64,000 bases of DNA from Thermus albus (GCF_022760855.1 NZ_JAKTNR010000001.1:1-64000), one strand, 5' to 3'; numbered from the stretch's first letter, positions 1-9,400 are shown. Translations and numbers: made by a program. Notes: generated by a model from the sequence alone, not told the origin.

Positions 1-231
1 AAGGACCGTTCTTGCCAGGAGGTTTGTCCGGTGGAATGCATCTACGATGCTGGCGAGCAGCTTTACATCCACCCGGACGAGTGCATTGACTGCGGGGCCT
101 GTGTGCCTGCCTGTCCGGTGAACGCCATCTACCCTGAGGAGGATGTCCCCGAGGAGTGGAGGGTTTACATAAAGAAGAACCGCGAGTGGGCCCAGACCTT
201 GCCCAACGTGCACGTGTTGGAGGAAAGCTGA
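1..231 (+). CDS. nrcD: Ferredoxin of the nitrate respiration chain, 5' end outside the window
   Basis: The frame is open from base 1, so the true start lies upstream; 76 residues are visible. They contain the end of a first cysteine cluster (SC-x3-C-x3-C) and a full C-x2-C-x2-C-x3-CP motif in CIDCGACVPACPV, as in the seven-iron/eight-iron ferredoxins common in Thermus. In T. thermophilus the operon nrcDEFN encodes, in order, a ferredoxin, a membrane protein, a succinate-dehydrogenase-like iron-sulfur protein and a type II NADH dehydrogenase. The same order is seen here, which is why I name it nrcD. Its stop overlaps the next ATG. A general housekeeping ferredoxin is the alternative, but the operon context argues against it. 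Confidence 0.8.
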   Translation, partial: KDRSCQEVCPVECIYDAGEQLYIHPDECIDCGACVPACPVNAIYPEEDVPEEWRVYIKKNREWAQTLPNVHVLEES

Positions 232-1316
232 TGTTGAGCCCGGTGGTGGAGGTGCGGCAGGAGGTACCCTTCTTGCCCAAAGTGGCCTTTACCCTTATAT
301 CCCTTGCTTCCTTGGCAGGGGCAGTTTTTACTGGCCTCCACCTAGGCCTCTCCCTTCCTGCCCTTTTGCTACGTTGGCTTCTCCTTTGGCTTTTGGCCTT
401 AGCCTTAGGTTTCAGTGCCTGGCGTACCCTTTACCTGCGCGAGGAAAAGGATCTGGGAGCGGAGGCCCAGGCTTTTTTGGCGGAGGAACAAGCGGTTTGG
501 AAACGCTTGGCCCAGCCCTTGGGTCTGGTCCTTGTACTACTGAGCCCATCTCTGGCGCTTTTTCCTTATCTCGGTCCCGCTTGGGGATATATGTCCCTTG
601 CACAAGTGTTCCTTGGATTGGGACTGTGGCTGGGTAGGCCAGGGCTAGCCTTGGGGCTTTCCCTAGCCCTCACCCTGTTTTGGGCGGAGCGGGATACCCA
701 AGGTCTTTGGCCCTCGGCCTTGCGGGCCCTACACCTCAGCGCCTTTGGCCTTTGGTTGGGTGGGGCGCTTTTCAACCTCTTAGTGAATGTTCCCGTGGGC
801 ATACGCCATCCATATGTGCAAGCGGTGGTAGCTGGGGCCCGGCAGCTAGAACGTTTCCGCTTCGTAGTGCGTTTGGCGCTTCCCACCCTTCTGTTCACGG
901 GATTCTTCATGGCCGCTGGGTACCGCCTACCCCTCGAGGCTTGGGGGAAGTTCCCCTTCATGCTCATCCCCCTGAAGCTGGGTTTCATCCTGGCTTTGGT
1001 GGTCATCTTCATCACCTGTCCCCTGTACCGCCAGTGTTCTCCTGTAAGGGGCGTGTGCAACTTGGATGACCTTAGAGTACGCCCTCTAAAGCGCCTGGAT
1101 AATCGTAAAACCCCTTGTGCCTTGGGTTTGATCCGGGCTACGGAGGTGATGGAAAGCCTACCTTCTGGTACGGTTCTCGAGCTCCTTTCCCGGGATGTCT
1201 ATGCCCCTTATGAGGTACCTGCGTGGGCCTTGAAGTATGGCTACCGGCTTCTCAAGCATGAGAGGCGGGGATTTTTCCCCTTTCGTTACCATCGCTTTTG
1301 GGTAGAGAAACCATGA
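231..1316 (+). CDS. nrcE: NrcE membrane protein with a C-terminal TusA-like domain
   Basis: 361 residues; the ATG at 231 overlaps the nrcD stop (translational coupling), so I chose it over the upstream in-frame GTG at 156. About eight hydrophobic segments fill residues 15-275. The last ~75 residues are soluble and resemble TusA/SirA sulfurtransferases: a Cys at 296 ([10 protein letters not shown]) at the place of the CPxP cysteine, then a LPSGTVLEL strand and the helix [13 protein letters not shown], matching the typical D-(I/V)-PAW...G pattern. NrcE was originally described as a membrane protein without homologues in nitrate-dependent NADH oxidation. The sulfurtransferase-like tail is my reading and has no tested role. 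Confidence 0.7.
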   Translation: MLSPVVEVRQEVPFLPKVAFTLISLASLAGAVFTGLHLGLSLPALLLRWLLLWLLALALGFSAWRTLYLREEKDLGAEAQAFLAEEQAVWKRLAQPLGLVLVLLSPSLALFPYLGPAWGYMSLAQVFLGLGLWLGRPGLALGLSLALTLFWAERDTQGLWPSALRALHLSAFGLWLGGALFNLLVNVPVGIRHPYVQAVVAGARQLERFRFVVRLALPTLLFTGFFMAAGYRLPLEAWGKFPFMLIPLKLGFILALVVIFITCPLYRQCSPVRGVCNLDDLRVRPLKRLDNRKTPCALGLIRATEVMESLPSGTVLELLSRDVYAPYEVPAWALKYGYRLLKHERRGFFPFRYHRFWVEKP

Positions 1317-1912
1317 GGGTGAGGTTGGCGATTCGCAGGATGAATTCTGGGGGCGGTTCCTACTGGGCCCGGTATACTTTGGAGGCTGAACCGCGGGAAC
1401 GAGTGCTGGATCTTCTGCTGAGGGTCAAAAGCGAGATAGACGGTACCCTAAGTTTCCGTTACTCCTGCGGTCAGGGTGTCTGTGGGTCGGATGCCATGAC
1501 CATCAACGGACGAAACCGCCTGGCTTGTAAAACCCTGGTTGTGGCTCTTCAGGAGGGACGTCACGCTGCCCTTAATCTGGTGCGAAGCTTGCACGGGAAA
1601 GAACCTTTGCCCTTCCGGTACCGAGATCGTGGGCAGCTGGCGGTGATCGGGCGCAACCAAGCCGTGGCCCAGATAGCAGGGATGGACCTTTCAGGCTTTC
1701 CCGCCTGGCTCCTTTGGGCCCTGATACACCTAACGGAACTGGCAGGTTTTCGCAACCGGCTCCTGGTCCTTTTAGACTGGGCCTACTCGTATTTCTTCCG
1801 GGAGCCGGGGGTGCGGATTCTCCCGCAAGGGCCGGTGTCCAGAATACCAGCCCTTATGGAACCCCTTAACTCGCCAGTTCCGCCTCGGAGTGGGCGAGGA
1901 GAGCCGTCTTGA
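1313..1912 (+). pseudogene. Chimeric remnant: NrcF N-terminus joined to NrcN (NDH-2) C-terminus
   Basis: 199-codon open frame, ATG overlapping the nrcE stop. Residues 1-76 are the plant-type [2Fe-2S] domain of a succinate dehydrogenase iron-sulfur subunit (C52, C57, D60, C72, the usual SdhB set). From about residue 77 the sequence becomes the C-terminal membrane-anchor part of type II NADH dehydrogenase: [22 protein letters not shown], then the amphipathic [18 protein letters not shown] segment. Missing are the 4Fe-4S/3Fe-4S half of NrcF and the whole FAD- and NADH-binding part of NrcN. An in-frame deletion between nrcF and nrcN, with the join near base 1541, explains this. The 3' end overlaps the opposing hemerythrin gene. 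An expressed small fusion protein cannot be excluded, but NADH oxidation is not possible. Confidence 0.85.
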
Positions 1913-2432
1913 ACCGCTGGACAACACCTTCAGTAGGCCGGTTTTCCTTCAGGGTGGTGAGAAGTTCTGCCAGAAGTTCCCTTAGGAGTCTGTGCTCGAG
2001 AAGCCGTTCCTTTAACTTTCCTGGGGACAGGGTGGGGTAGTAAAGGGTTTCCTCCTTGGCGATGTGTTCTTCCAGTTTTCGAGCTAAGGCCTCCGCCGCT
2101 TCCCTAGAGGGAAGGGCCTCGAGGAGGGTCAGGAGGCGTTTGTGGTCCTGGGCCAGGGTTTCAGAGGAAACCCCTAAGGTAATCAGGAGGGCCCTCGCCC
2201 CCTCGGGGGCCTTCAGGATAAGCCTGCCCCGGTAAAGGCGGGCTATTTCTCCAGCCTCCAACTCAAAGGCCTTCCTCCAAAAGAGGAGCCGCAGCCTTCC
2301 CCTAAGGGGGGCCAGGAGGACGTCCTCACCCCTTTTGACCTCCAGGGAAACCTCTTTTCCTGGTTCCAAGTCTAGGATCCGGAGCCTGCCTCCGGGACGT
2401 ATCAGGAGCTTGCCTTGAAAAAGGGTTACCAT
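1866..2432 (-). CDS. Cupin-like plus hemerythrin-like (HHE) protein
   Basis: 188 residues. The first ~85 form a beta-rich cupin-like domain, and the rest is a four-helix hemerythrin-type domain with candidate di-iron ligands in [20 protein letters not shown] and LLAHSEAE (His and Glu spaced as in the family). Such domains bind O2 or NO or help repair damaged Fe-S centres; that role is inferred here. It lies 10 bases after the single-domain cupin gene and is probably co-transcribed with it from the FNR-boxed promoter at 2827-2868. The stop runs 47 bases into the 3' end of the opposing nrcF-nrcN chimera. Confidence 0.7.
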   Translation of the reverse strand: MVTLFQGKLLIRPGGRLRILDLEPGKEVSLEVKRGEDVLLAPLRGRLRLLFWRKAFELEAGEIARLYRGRLILKAPEGARALLITLGVSSETLAQDHKRLLTLLEALPSREAAEALARKLEEHIAKEETLYYPTLSPGKLKERLLEHRLLRELLAELLTTLKENRPTEGVVQRFKTALLAHSEAELAS

Positions 2433-2442
2433 AAGTCTCCTT

Positions 2443-2820
2443 TCAAAACACCCCCTTTGTTAACTTCCTTTGCACCTCGGCATGATCGGCTTCCTTTGGT
2501 GGTGGGGCCACCACCTGGAAGAGGACCATCTTGGTGGTGGCACGGATCCCCCGCCGGGTTCCTTTGGGCACCAAGGCGACGCTACCTGGGGCAAGTTCGA
2601 TTTCCCTTTCCTCTACTACCAGCCATCCCCTTCCTCTGAGGACCAAAAGGGCCAGGTCTACACCAGGGGTGTGCAGGGGAATGAACTGCCCGGGAAGAAA
2701 AGCGGTGAGTAGGGCTTTAAGGTGTGCTCCCTCTCCAAGGGGGATGGCGTTAAAGCGTTCCTTGTCATAGGAAACGAGTTTCCCGTACTGGGGTTGGAAG
2801 GAGAAATCGCCTGCAGCCAT
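2443..2820 (-). CDS. Cupin-domain protein
   Basis: 125 residues with one cupin fold: FIPLHTPGVDLALLVLRGRGWLVV (first half, a His) and ELAPGSVALVPKGTRRGI (second half, the PxG...P pattern). No other domain. Small cupins of this type sit beside denitrification and NO-response genes in several bacteria and may bind a metal or a regulator; the exact role is unknown. The ATG at 2820 is supported by a promoter placed exactly for a leaderless start: an FNR-type box at 2855-2868 centred 41.5 bases upstream and a -10 TAGCCT in between. First gene of a two-gene unit with the hemerythrin-like protein. Confidence 0.7.
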   Translation of the reverse strand: MAAGDFSFQPQYGKLVSYDKERFNAIPLGEGAHLKALLTAFLPGQFIPLHTPGVDLALLVLRGRGWLVVEEREIELAPGSVALVPKGTRRGIRATTKMVLFQVVAPPPKEADHAEVQRKLTKGVF

Positions 2821-2841
2821 AAATCCAGGCTAGGTTGGTAG

Positions 2842-2854
2842 GGACATCTTGTCC
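2842..2854. promoter_or_regulatory. Inverted repeat GGACA-TCT-TGTCC
   Basis: Perfect five-base arms with a three-base spacer, lying immediately beside the FNR-type box and between it and the cupin start. It shares the GGAC...GTCC ends with the palindrome at 5588-5599 in the dnrS/narC control region, but its spacing is one base longer. Could be a second-factor site; function is inferred only. Confidence 0.35.
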
Positions 2855-2868
2855 ATGACCCGGGTCAT
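2855..2868. promoter_or_regulatory. FNR/DNR-type operator ATGACCCGGGTCAT
   Basis: Perfect 14-base palindrome of the form TGAC-N4-GTCA. FNR-family regulators with an E-x-x-S-R recognition helix bind TTGA(T/C)-N4-(A/G)TCAA sites, and DnrT has that helix (EAVSR). The centre is exactly 41.5 bases upstream of the A of the cupin ATG (2820), the spacing of class II activation if transcription starts at the ATG. A -10 candidate TAGCCT lies at 2832-2827 on the minus strand. Confidence 0.7.
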
Positions 2869-3093
2869 ACCGGAAGTCCGTTCGCAGGAGCCAGGTGCCT
2901 CCTACCGTTCTCAGCGATGGAATCCGCGATTGGGGCACCCAAGGGCTAAGCCCTCGCGGCCCAAGGGATCCAAAAGGGATGGGGGCTTTGCCAAAAGGTC
3001 TACGGGTCTCCCACGAAGCTTCGCCCGGAAAGGGCGTAATGCCAAGGCCCCAGCACATCCTTTCTGCACGGTATACGGTATAGCGAAACGGCA

Positions 3094-3747
3094 TCACTTT
3101 ATGAGGTCTGCGAGGGCCTGGGGATCCGGAATCTCCACCTGCCGTCCCTTAAGCCGGATGAGGCCCTGGCGGTAGAGTTGCCCTAGGTTGCGAGAAACGG
3201 CCTCGGGGATGGTACCCAAAAGGGCAGCCAGCTCGGGATTGGTGGGGAGGGTAAACCCCTGTCCTTCCTGCTGGAGGCGCTCTAGAAGGTACTCGCCGAG
3301 CCTTTCCCGCACCTCATGGAAAACCAGACGGTCCAAAAGGTGCAGTAGCTGCCCCTGGCGACGGGCCAGGTAGCGGATCAAGGCCCGGGCCAAGGGGGGA
3401 CGGGCCTCCACCAGCTGGAAGAAGCGCTCCTTGGGGATGACCAGGACCTGGCTTTCCTCCAGGGCCTCGGCGCTGGCGGGGTAGGTGGGCCGGTCCAGGA
3501 ATAGGGCTACCTCGGCCAGGACCCGCCCCGGTCCTTCCAGGTGCAACACCACCTGCTTGCGTCCTTCTGGGTCCAGCTTGTACACCTTAATCAAGCCCTT
3601 CTCCACCACGAAGAGGGCGTGTACGGGCTCCCCCTCCAGGAAGAGCATCTCGCCCCGTTTCAACTGCCTAGCCCAGGCTTCCTGCCCTATGGCTTCAAGG
3701 TCCTGATAAGCCAAATCCCGGAAAAGGGGAACCTGTTTAAGATCCAT
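3094..3747 (-). CDS. dnrT: DnrT, Crp/FNR-family regulator
   Basis: 217 residues: N-terminal cyclic-nucleotide-binding fold (about 10-120), dimer helix (about 120-150) and winged helix DNA-binding domain (155-217) with recognition helix IPEAVSRNLGQL, E182-x2-S185-R186 as in FNR. There is no cysteine anywhere, so it cannot carry the oxygen-sensing Fe-S cluster of true FNR; a haem/NO or ligand-free mechanism is more likely. In T. thermophilus DnrS and DnrT are encoded beside nar and control its expression. The start lies 2 bases after the dnrS stop, so the two genes are one operon. The three TGAC-N4-GTCA boxes in this window are its probable targets. Confidence 0.85.
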   Translation of the reverse strand: MDLKQVPLFRDLAYQDLEAIGQEAWARQLKRGEMLFLEGEPVHALFVVEKGLIKVYKLDPEGRKQVVLHLEGPGRVLAEVALFLDRPTYPASAEALEESQVLVIPKERFFQLVEARPPLARALIRYLARRQGQLLHLLDRLVFHEVRERLGEYLLERLQQEGQGFTLPTNPELAALLGTIPEAVSRNLGQLYRQGLIRLKGRQVEIPDPQALADLIK

Positions 3748-3749
3748 CC

Positions 3750-5558
3750 CTACCCCTTTAGAAGGCTCAAGCGCTTTTGGGCTTCTTCTAGATAAGGCTC
3801 CAGCTTTAGGGCCCGGGCATAGGCTTCTTTAGCTACCTCTACGTAGCCTAAAGCCTCGGCCAGCTCGCCCAACCGGAGGAGTCCGGAAAGGGCCCGGTCC
3901 TGAAGATAACTCCTCTCCGCCTCCGCCCATTCCCCGTAGGGATCATCCCCGAAGAGGGGGCCCTTGTAGAGATCCAGGGCCTGCCTGAGGGTTTTGAAGG
4001 CGGAGAGTCCTTCCTCCAGATCGGCCTTGCGCATGAGTTCCTCAAAGCGCTCAAAGTCCAGGAAGCGGTCCTCGGGAAGCCTAAGCCGGTAGTAGTCCCC
4101 TTCGCGCTCCACGATGCCGGGGAGGGTTTTGCGAATGTGGTAGATCTGTGTGTACAACTCCTGCCGTGCCCGGTCCGGCGGCAGTTCGGGCCAGAGGGTT
4201 TCGCAGATGTCCTCCATGTAAAGGGCCCGGTCCTTGTTGGCTAATAGATACTTGAAAAGCTGGAACGCCCCGCTTCGCCCAAAGCTTTTGGGAGTCAGTG
4301 CCTTTCCACGGTACCTTAGGCGGAACTGCCCCAGGGCGTAGATCTCCAGCTCCGGGGCCTGGGCCTTTTCCTGGAACAAGGAGGGGAAGAGAAAGGGGGT
4401 CGCCAGGCGGGAAAACCAAAGGGCGGGAGCGGCTGGGCGGGTGGCGGGTTTGGGAGGGTGGGCGTGGAACAGGGTAACCATGGCCACCACTTCCCCCCGG
4501 GCCCAAAGGGGAAGGCAGGTCCTGGGACGTCCCTGGGCCTCTGGGCAGTCAGGGAGCCCGTTCTTGTGACCTACCACCTGGCCTTTCCAAGCGGGGCAGT
4601 CCTGCATGGCACAGGCGGGAACCAGGCCCAGCTCCCATCTCTCCCCACCCCGGGCCACCACCCGGATCCCCGTGGCTTGGGTGAGCTGCCGGATTTCCTT
4701 AAGGAAGGCCAAGCGGGCCTCGGAGACCTCGCCCCGGTAGAGGTGTTGGTGGAGGGCCTCTAAGCCCACTTCCCCTAACCGGGTGAGGAGGGTGTAAAGG
4801 GTACTGGCGAAGAGGGGAGCGATGCGGGAAAGCGTTTCCAAAGAATCTTTGTGGTCCAGCTGCGGGTTGCGGGAGGCCAGATTCAGGACCCCGATAAGCC
4901 CTTGGGGAAGTTCAAGGGGGTAGCAGATATAGGTCTGGTAGCCCAGCTGTTTGACCTTTTGCCGTAAATAACGGCGGTCTTCCCCAAGGGTATGGGTGAT
5001 CAGGGGTTCACGCCTTAAGGCCACGATACCGGGGTAGCCTTCGCCCAGCTGGAACCACGGTCTTTCCAAAAAGGCCTCGCGGTGGAGACCCTCATAAGCC
5101 GTCAGGATCAGGTGGCGTCCCTCGGGATCCGCCAGGAAGAGCTCGGCCGCTTCCATGTCCAGGGCTTGGCGCAAGGTACGGAGGAAGTCCTCGAGGGCCT
5201 GGGGCAACCCATCGGGGTTATGCAAGAGATGCCGCGTTAGACGGGAAAGTTCCAGAAGAAGGTCCGGGGGCTCGGCCCGCTCGGGGTAGAGTTCCACCAA
5301 AAACCCTTCCCTCTCCCGGTACCCCTGGCAGCGAAGACGCCGACCTTTAACCACCAAGGGGGTGCTGGCCCGGTAGGCTCCCCGTTTAAGTTCCCGCTGC
5401 ACGGGGCACCGCGCGCAGAGGGGGCGGCCGAAGGGGTCTTGGCCTTGAACCAGGAGGGCGCAGGGGAGGCCACTTCCCTCCAGGCCTAAAGAGGGGTCGG
5501 CCCCGAGGGGCGTAGCCCTCCCTTCGGGGTCCAGCCGGATCCGGGCCAGGGGCTTCAT
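3750..5558 (-). CDS. dnrS: DnrS, GAF plus SARP/BTAD-type regulator
   Basis: 602 residues. N-terminal region with a cysteine group (C33, C48, C51 in PLCARCPV), a GAF domain about 105-260, a second cysteine-rich segment about 300-360 (CAMQDCPAW, LPDCPEA, RTCLPLW) that looks like a GAF/metal-binding domain, then an OmpR-like winged helix (about 400-480) and a BTAD tetratricopeptide region to the C-terminus. In T. thermophilus DnrS works with DnrT to activate nar genes under anoxia with nitrate. The two cysteine groups could hold an Fe-S cluster or zinc and act as the sensor; this is inference. The ATG is preceded directly by AAGGAGG. Transcribed divergently from narC. Confidence 0.82.
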   Translation of the reverse strand: MKPLARIRLDPEGRATPLGADPSLGLEGSGLPCALLVQGQDPFGRPLCARCPVQRELKRGAYRASTPLVVKGRRLRCQGYREREGFLVELYPERAEPPDLLLELSRLTRHLLHNPDGLPQALEDFLRTLRQALDMEAAELFLADPEGRHLILTAYEGLHREAFLERPWFQLGEGYPGIVALRREPLITHTLGEDRRYLRQKVKQLGYQTYICYPLELPQGLIGVLNLASRNPQLDHKDSLETLSRIAPLFASTLYTLLTRLGEVGLEALHQHLYRGEVSEARLAFLKEIRQLTQATGIRVVARGGERWELGLVPACAMQDCPAWKGQVVGHKNGLPDCPEAQGRPRTCLPLWARGEVVAMVTLFHAHPPKPATRPAAPALWFSRLATPFLFPSLFQEKAQAPELEIYALGQFRLRYRGKALTPKSFGRSGAFQLFKYLLANKDRALYMEDICETLWPELPPDRARQELYTQIYHIRKTLPGIVEREGDYYRLRLPEDRFLDFERFEELMRKADLEEGLSAFKTLRQALDLYKGPLFGDDPYGEWAEAERSYLQDRALSGLLRLGELAEALGYVEVAKEAYARALKLEPYLEEAQKRLSLLKG

Positions 5559-5587
5559 CCTCCTTCAGTGTAGCTTCCTTTCCGCTA

Positions 5588-5599
5588 GGACATATGTCC
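5588..5599. promoter_or_regulatory. Palindrome GGACATATGTCC in the dnrS-narC divergent promoter
   Basis: Perfect 12-base palindrome in the only gap between dnrS (minus, start 5558) and narC (plus, start 5656). It has the GAC-N4-GTC core of the FNR-type boxes in this window but with G/C instead of T/A at the outer bases. Centre 35 bases before the dnrS ATG and 62 before narC. Likely operator for nar/dnr control; which protein binds is unknown. Confidence 0.5.
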
Positions 5600-5655
5600 C
5601 GAGCCCTGCCAGTGAACGCAAGGACCCCTTGCCATCCTGGTACGCGGAGGTGAGG

Positions 5656-6450
5656 ATGACGGGCAAAAGCTTCTATCCCTTGGCCCTGCTCCTGCTCTTC
5701 TCCTGGGCGCTGGCCCAAGACGGAAAGGCCCTATACGGCCAGCATTGCGCGGCTTGCCACGGGCCGGAAGCCAAGGGGATCCCCGGGGCCATACCTCCTT
5801 TGGCGGGGAACCCCCGGGTCCAGGATGAGGCCTATGTGCTGAAGGTGGTGCGGGAAGGGCTTTCTGGCCCCCTGGAGGTAGGGGGGATGAGCTATAGCGG
5901 GGTCATGCCTCCCATGTCCCAGGTCTCCGAGGCCCAGGCCCGGGCCATAGCCCAGTATCTAAAGGGCTTATCCGGTGCCCAAGCTGAGGCCAGAGCGCCC
6001 GCGCCTCAGGTCCAGGGGGATCCCGCCTTAGGCCGGGCCCTGTACCTGGGAGAGAGGCCCTTGCAAAACGGCGGGGCCCCCTGCCAGGCCTGCCATACGG
6101 TGGCCGGGGTGGGCTTCCTGGGTGGAGGGTCCATGGGTAAGGACCTCACGGACGCGGCCAAGCGTTTGGGGGGTGAGGCGGGGCTTGCCGCCCTTTTGCA
6201 AAACCCCGCCTTCCCCGTGATGCGGGAGGCCTACAGGGGAAAGCCCTTGACCGAGGCCGAGGCCGCGGCCGTGGCCGCCTTCTTGGCGCAGGTGTCCAAC
6301 GAGGTCCCCAGGCCTTTTTCCTCGTATCTGGGCCGGTTCTTGGTGGCGGGCCTAGTGGTGCTGGGGGTTCTTCTCCTCTACCAAGCCATCCTTTGGCAGC
6401 TCCGTCCCAAAAGCCTGGCGGAGCGCATCCAAAGCCAGCTTAGGAGGTAA
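5656..6450 (+). CDS. narC: NarC, membrane-anchored dihaem cytochrome c
   Basis: 264 residues from the ATG at 5656, chosen over the in-frame codon at 5629 because GGAGGTGAGG lies directly upstream and the signal peptide then starts cleanly (hydrophobic run 8-20, cleavage after ALA). Two c-type haem motifs: C31-A-A-C34-H35 and C143-Q-A-C146-H147, each in a separate cytochrome domain. A C-terminal transmembrane helix lies near residues 223-245. In Thermus, narC is the first gene of nar and its product is needed for active membrane-bound reductase and passes electrons outside the membrane. narG follows 2 bases later. Confidence 0.9.
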   Translation: MTGKSFYPLALLLLFSWALAQDGKALYGQHCAACHGPEAKGIPGAIPPLAGNPRVQDEAYVLKVVREGLSGPLEVGGMSYSGVMPPMSQVSEAQARAIAQYLKGLSGAQAEARAPAPQVQGDPALGRALYLGERPLQNGGAPCQACHTVAGVGFLGGGSMGKDLTDAAKRLGGEAGLAALLQNPAFPVMREAYRGKPLTEAEAAAVAAFLAQVSNEVPRPFSSYLGRFLVAGLVVLGVLLLYQAILWQLRPKSLAERIQSQLRR

Positions 6451-6452
6451 AC

Positions 6453-9400
6453 ATGGACGGTTGGATCAAGGAAATTGAGAGCCCGGCGGAGAGGAAGTGG
6501 GAGGAGTTCTACCGCAACCGCTTCCAGCACGACAAGAGGGTGCGCACCACCCACGGGGTGAACTGCACCGGTTCCTGCTCCTGGGAGGTCTTCGTCAAGG
6601 ACGGGGTGGTCACCTGGGAGCTCCAGGCCACGGATTACCCTAGCCTCGAGGCCGGCCTTCCCCCCTACGAGCCCCGGGGTTGCCAGCGGGGCATCAGCTT
6701 CAGCTGGTACCTCTATAGCCCCATCCGGGTGAAGTACCCCTACGCCAAAGGGGCCCTTCTGGACTTGTATCGGGAGGCCAAAAAGCAACACCCCGATCCT
6801 GTGGCCGCCTGGGAGGCCATCCAGGGCGACCCCCACAAACGCAAGCGCTACCAGAAGGCCCGGGGTAAAGGAGGCTTCAGGCGGGCCAGGTGGGATGAAG
6901 TGCTGGAGATCATCGCCGCCGCGGTGGTCTCCACGGTGAAGCGCTACGGGCCGGATAGGGTCATCGGCTTTTCCCCCATCCCCGCCATGAGCCAGATCTC
7001 CTATGCCGCGGGAAGCCGCTTCCTCTCCCTTTTGGGCGGGGTACCCTTAAGCTTCTACGACTGGTACTGCGACCTGCCCAACGCCTCGCCCGAGATCTGG
7101 GGGGAGCAGACCGACGTCCACGAGTCCGCCGACTGGTACAACGCCCGTTTCATCGCGGTGATGGGCTCCAACCTCAACATGACCCGCACCCCCGACACCC
7201 ACTTCATCTCCGAGGTGCGCCACGCCGGGGCCAAGCTCACCGTCTTTAGCCCCGACTTCTCCCAGGTTGCCAAGTACGCCGACTGGTGGATCCCCATCAA
7301 CCCCGGCCAGGACGGTGCCTTCTGGATGGCGGTGAACCACGTCCTCCTCAAGGAGTACTACGCGGAGCGGGAGGTGCCCTATTTCCTGGACTACCTGAAG
7401 CGCTACACCGATGCCCCCCTCTTGATTGAGATCCAAAACGGCCGCCCAGGGCGCTACCTCAGGGCGAACCGCCTTTCCGAATACGCCGAGGAGGAAAACG
7501 GGGATTTCAAGCTCCTCCTTTGGGATGAGGCCAAGGGCCCCAGGATGCCTGGGGGCACCATTGGCTTCCGCTGGCAGAAGGAGAAGGGCAAGTGGAACCT
7601 GAAGTTGGAAGACCCCAAGACGGGTGAGCCCCTAACTCCCCGCTTGAGCCTCCTAGGGGTGGAGGATGAGGTCCTCCTTCTGGAGTTCGACGACTTCTCC
7701 TCTGACCGGAAACTGAAGCGGGGCGTGCCCGTCAAGTACGTGGTCACCAAAGAGGGAGAAAAGGTGGCGGTGGCCACGGTCTTTGACCTCCTCATGGCCC
7801 AGTTCGGGGTGGGACGGGGCCTGCCTGGGGATTACCCCAAGGGCTACGAGGAGGACCTTCCCTACACCCCCGCCTGGCAGGAGAAGTGGACCGGGATCCA
7901 CCGGGACACCCTCCTTAAGTACGCCCGTTCCTGGGCGGAAAACGGCCTCAAGACCCGGGGTAAGAACCTCATCATCGTGGGGGCCGGGGTCAACCACTGG
8001 TACCACAACAACCTCATGTACCGGGCGGGGATCGTGGCCCTGATGCTCACGGGAAGCGTGGGGGTAAACGGCGGAGGCCTGGCCCACTATGTGGGGCAGG
8101 AGAAGCTGGCCAACCAGGCTGCTTGGGGCCCCATCGCCTTCGCCACCGACTGGGGCTACCCCCCGAGGCAGCAGAACACCCCCAGCTTCCACTACGTTCA
8201 CTCCGACCAGTGGCGCTACGAGAGGGGCTTCTCCACCTACGACAAGACGGCGGTGGGTTTAACGGACCATACCATTGACCACCAGGTGCGGGCGGTGCGC
8301 AAGGGGTGGCTTCCCTTCTTCCCCCAGTTCAACAGAAGCCCCTTGGAGGTGGTCAAAGAGGCCGAGGCCAGGGGGGCCAGGACCGAGGCGGAGATCGTCC
8401 AGTATGTGGTGGAGGCCCTTAAGCGGGGGGAGCTGAGGCTAGCCGTGGAGGACCCCGACGCTCCCGAGAACTGGCCTAGGGTCTGGTTCATCTGGCGGGG
8501 GAACGCCATCGGCACCAGCGCCAAGGGACACGAGTACTTCCTGAAGCACTACCTGGGCACCCACACCAACGCCGTTGCCGAGGAAAAGGCGGAAGGGCAA
8601 GTCCAGGAAGTGGTTTACCGCAAGCCGGCCCCCGAGGGGAAGCTGGACCTGGTGGTGGACCTCAACTTCCGCATGGACACCAGCGCCCTCTACTCCGATA
8701 TCGTCCTCCCCGCCGCCACCTGGTACGAAAAGGACGACCTCAACACCACCGACCTCCACACCTTCATCAACCCCCTGCAGGCGGCGGTGCCCCCCTCCTG
8801 GGAGTCCAAGCCGGACTGGGAGATCTTTAAGGCCATCGCCAAGAAGGTTTCCGAACTGGCCCGGGTCCACCTGCCTACCCCGGTGAGGGACATCGTGATG
8901 ATCCCCCTGCAGCACGACACCCCAGACGAGCTGGCCCAGACCGAGGACTGGGACTGGAAAAAGGGCGAGGTGGAGCCCATCCCCGGCAAGACCATGCCCA
9001 AGTTCCGGGTGGTGGAGCGGGACTACACCCAGCTTTACGAGAAGATGGTCACCCTGGGGCCGGTGGTGGAGAAGGTGGGGGTGGGAATGCACGGGCTTAC
9101 CATCCCGGTGGAGGACTTCTACAAGGAGTTGGCGGAACGCCAGCCCAGGGTGTTCCAGGGGGAGAAGCGGCCGAGCCTCGAGGAAGCCCGCCAGGTGGCG
9201 GAGGCCATCCTCTTCTTGGACCCGGTTTCCAACGGGGAGCTGGCCTACAGGGCCTTTTCGGACGAGGAGAAGAAGACCGGGGTCAGGCTCACCGACCTGG
9301 CCGAGGGGAACCGCCACGTGCGCATTTCCTTCAAGGACCTTGTGGCCCAGCCTCGCCGTCAGCTCACCACCCCCACCTGGAGCGCCATCATCAACCAGGG

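Larger units (their letters stand above)
2821..3093. other. Intergenic region (273 bases) between dnrT and the cupin gene
   Basis: Holds the FNR-type box and a second dyad at its left end (separate entries). The rest (2870-3093) contains only short GC-rich inverted repeats such as CGCCC-TTTCC-GGGCG around 3023-3043 and no convincing gene. The minus-strand frame crossing it runs into the cupin gene out of frame and has no recognisable domain. It may be a decayed remnant, but I cannot identify a parent. Confidence 0.5.

Noticed and set aside
2765-3097. Minus-strand 110-codon frame crossing the dnrT-cupin gap
   Set aside because: No domain, unusual composition, and it runs into the cupin gene in another frame; the FNR-type box lies inside it.
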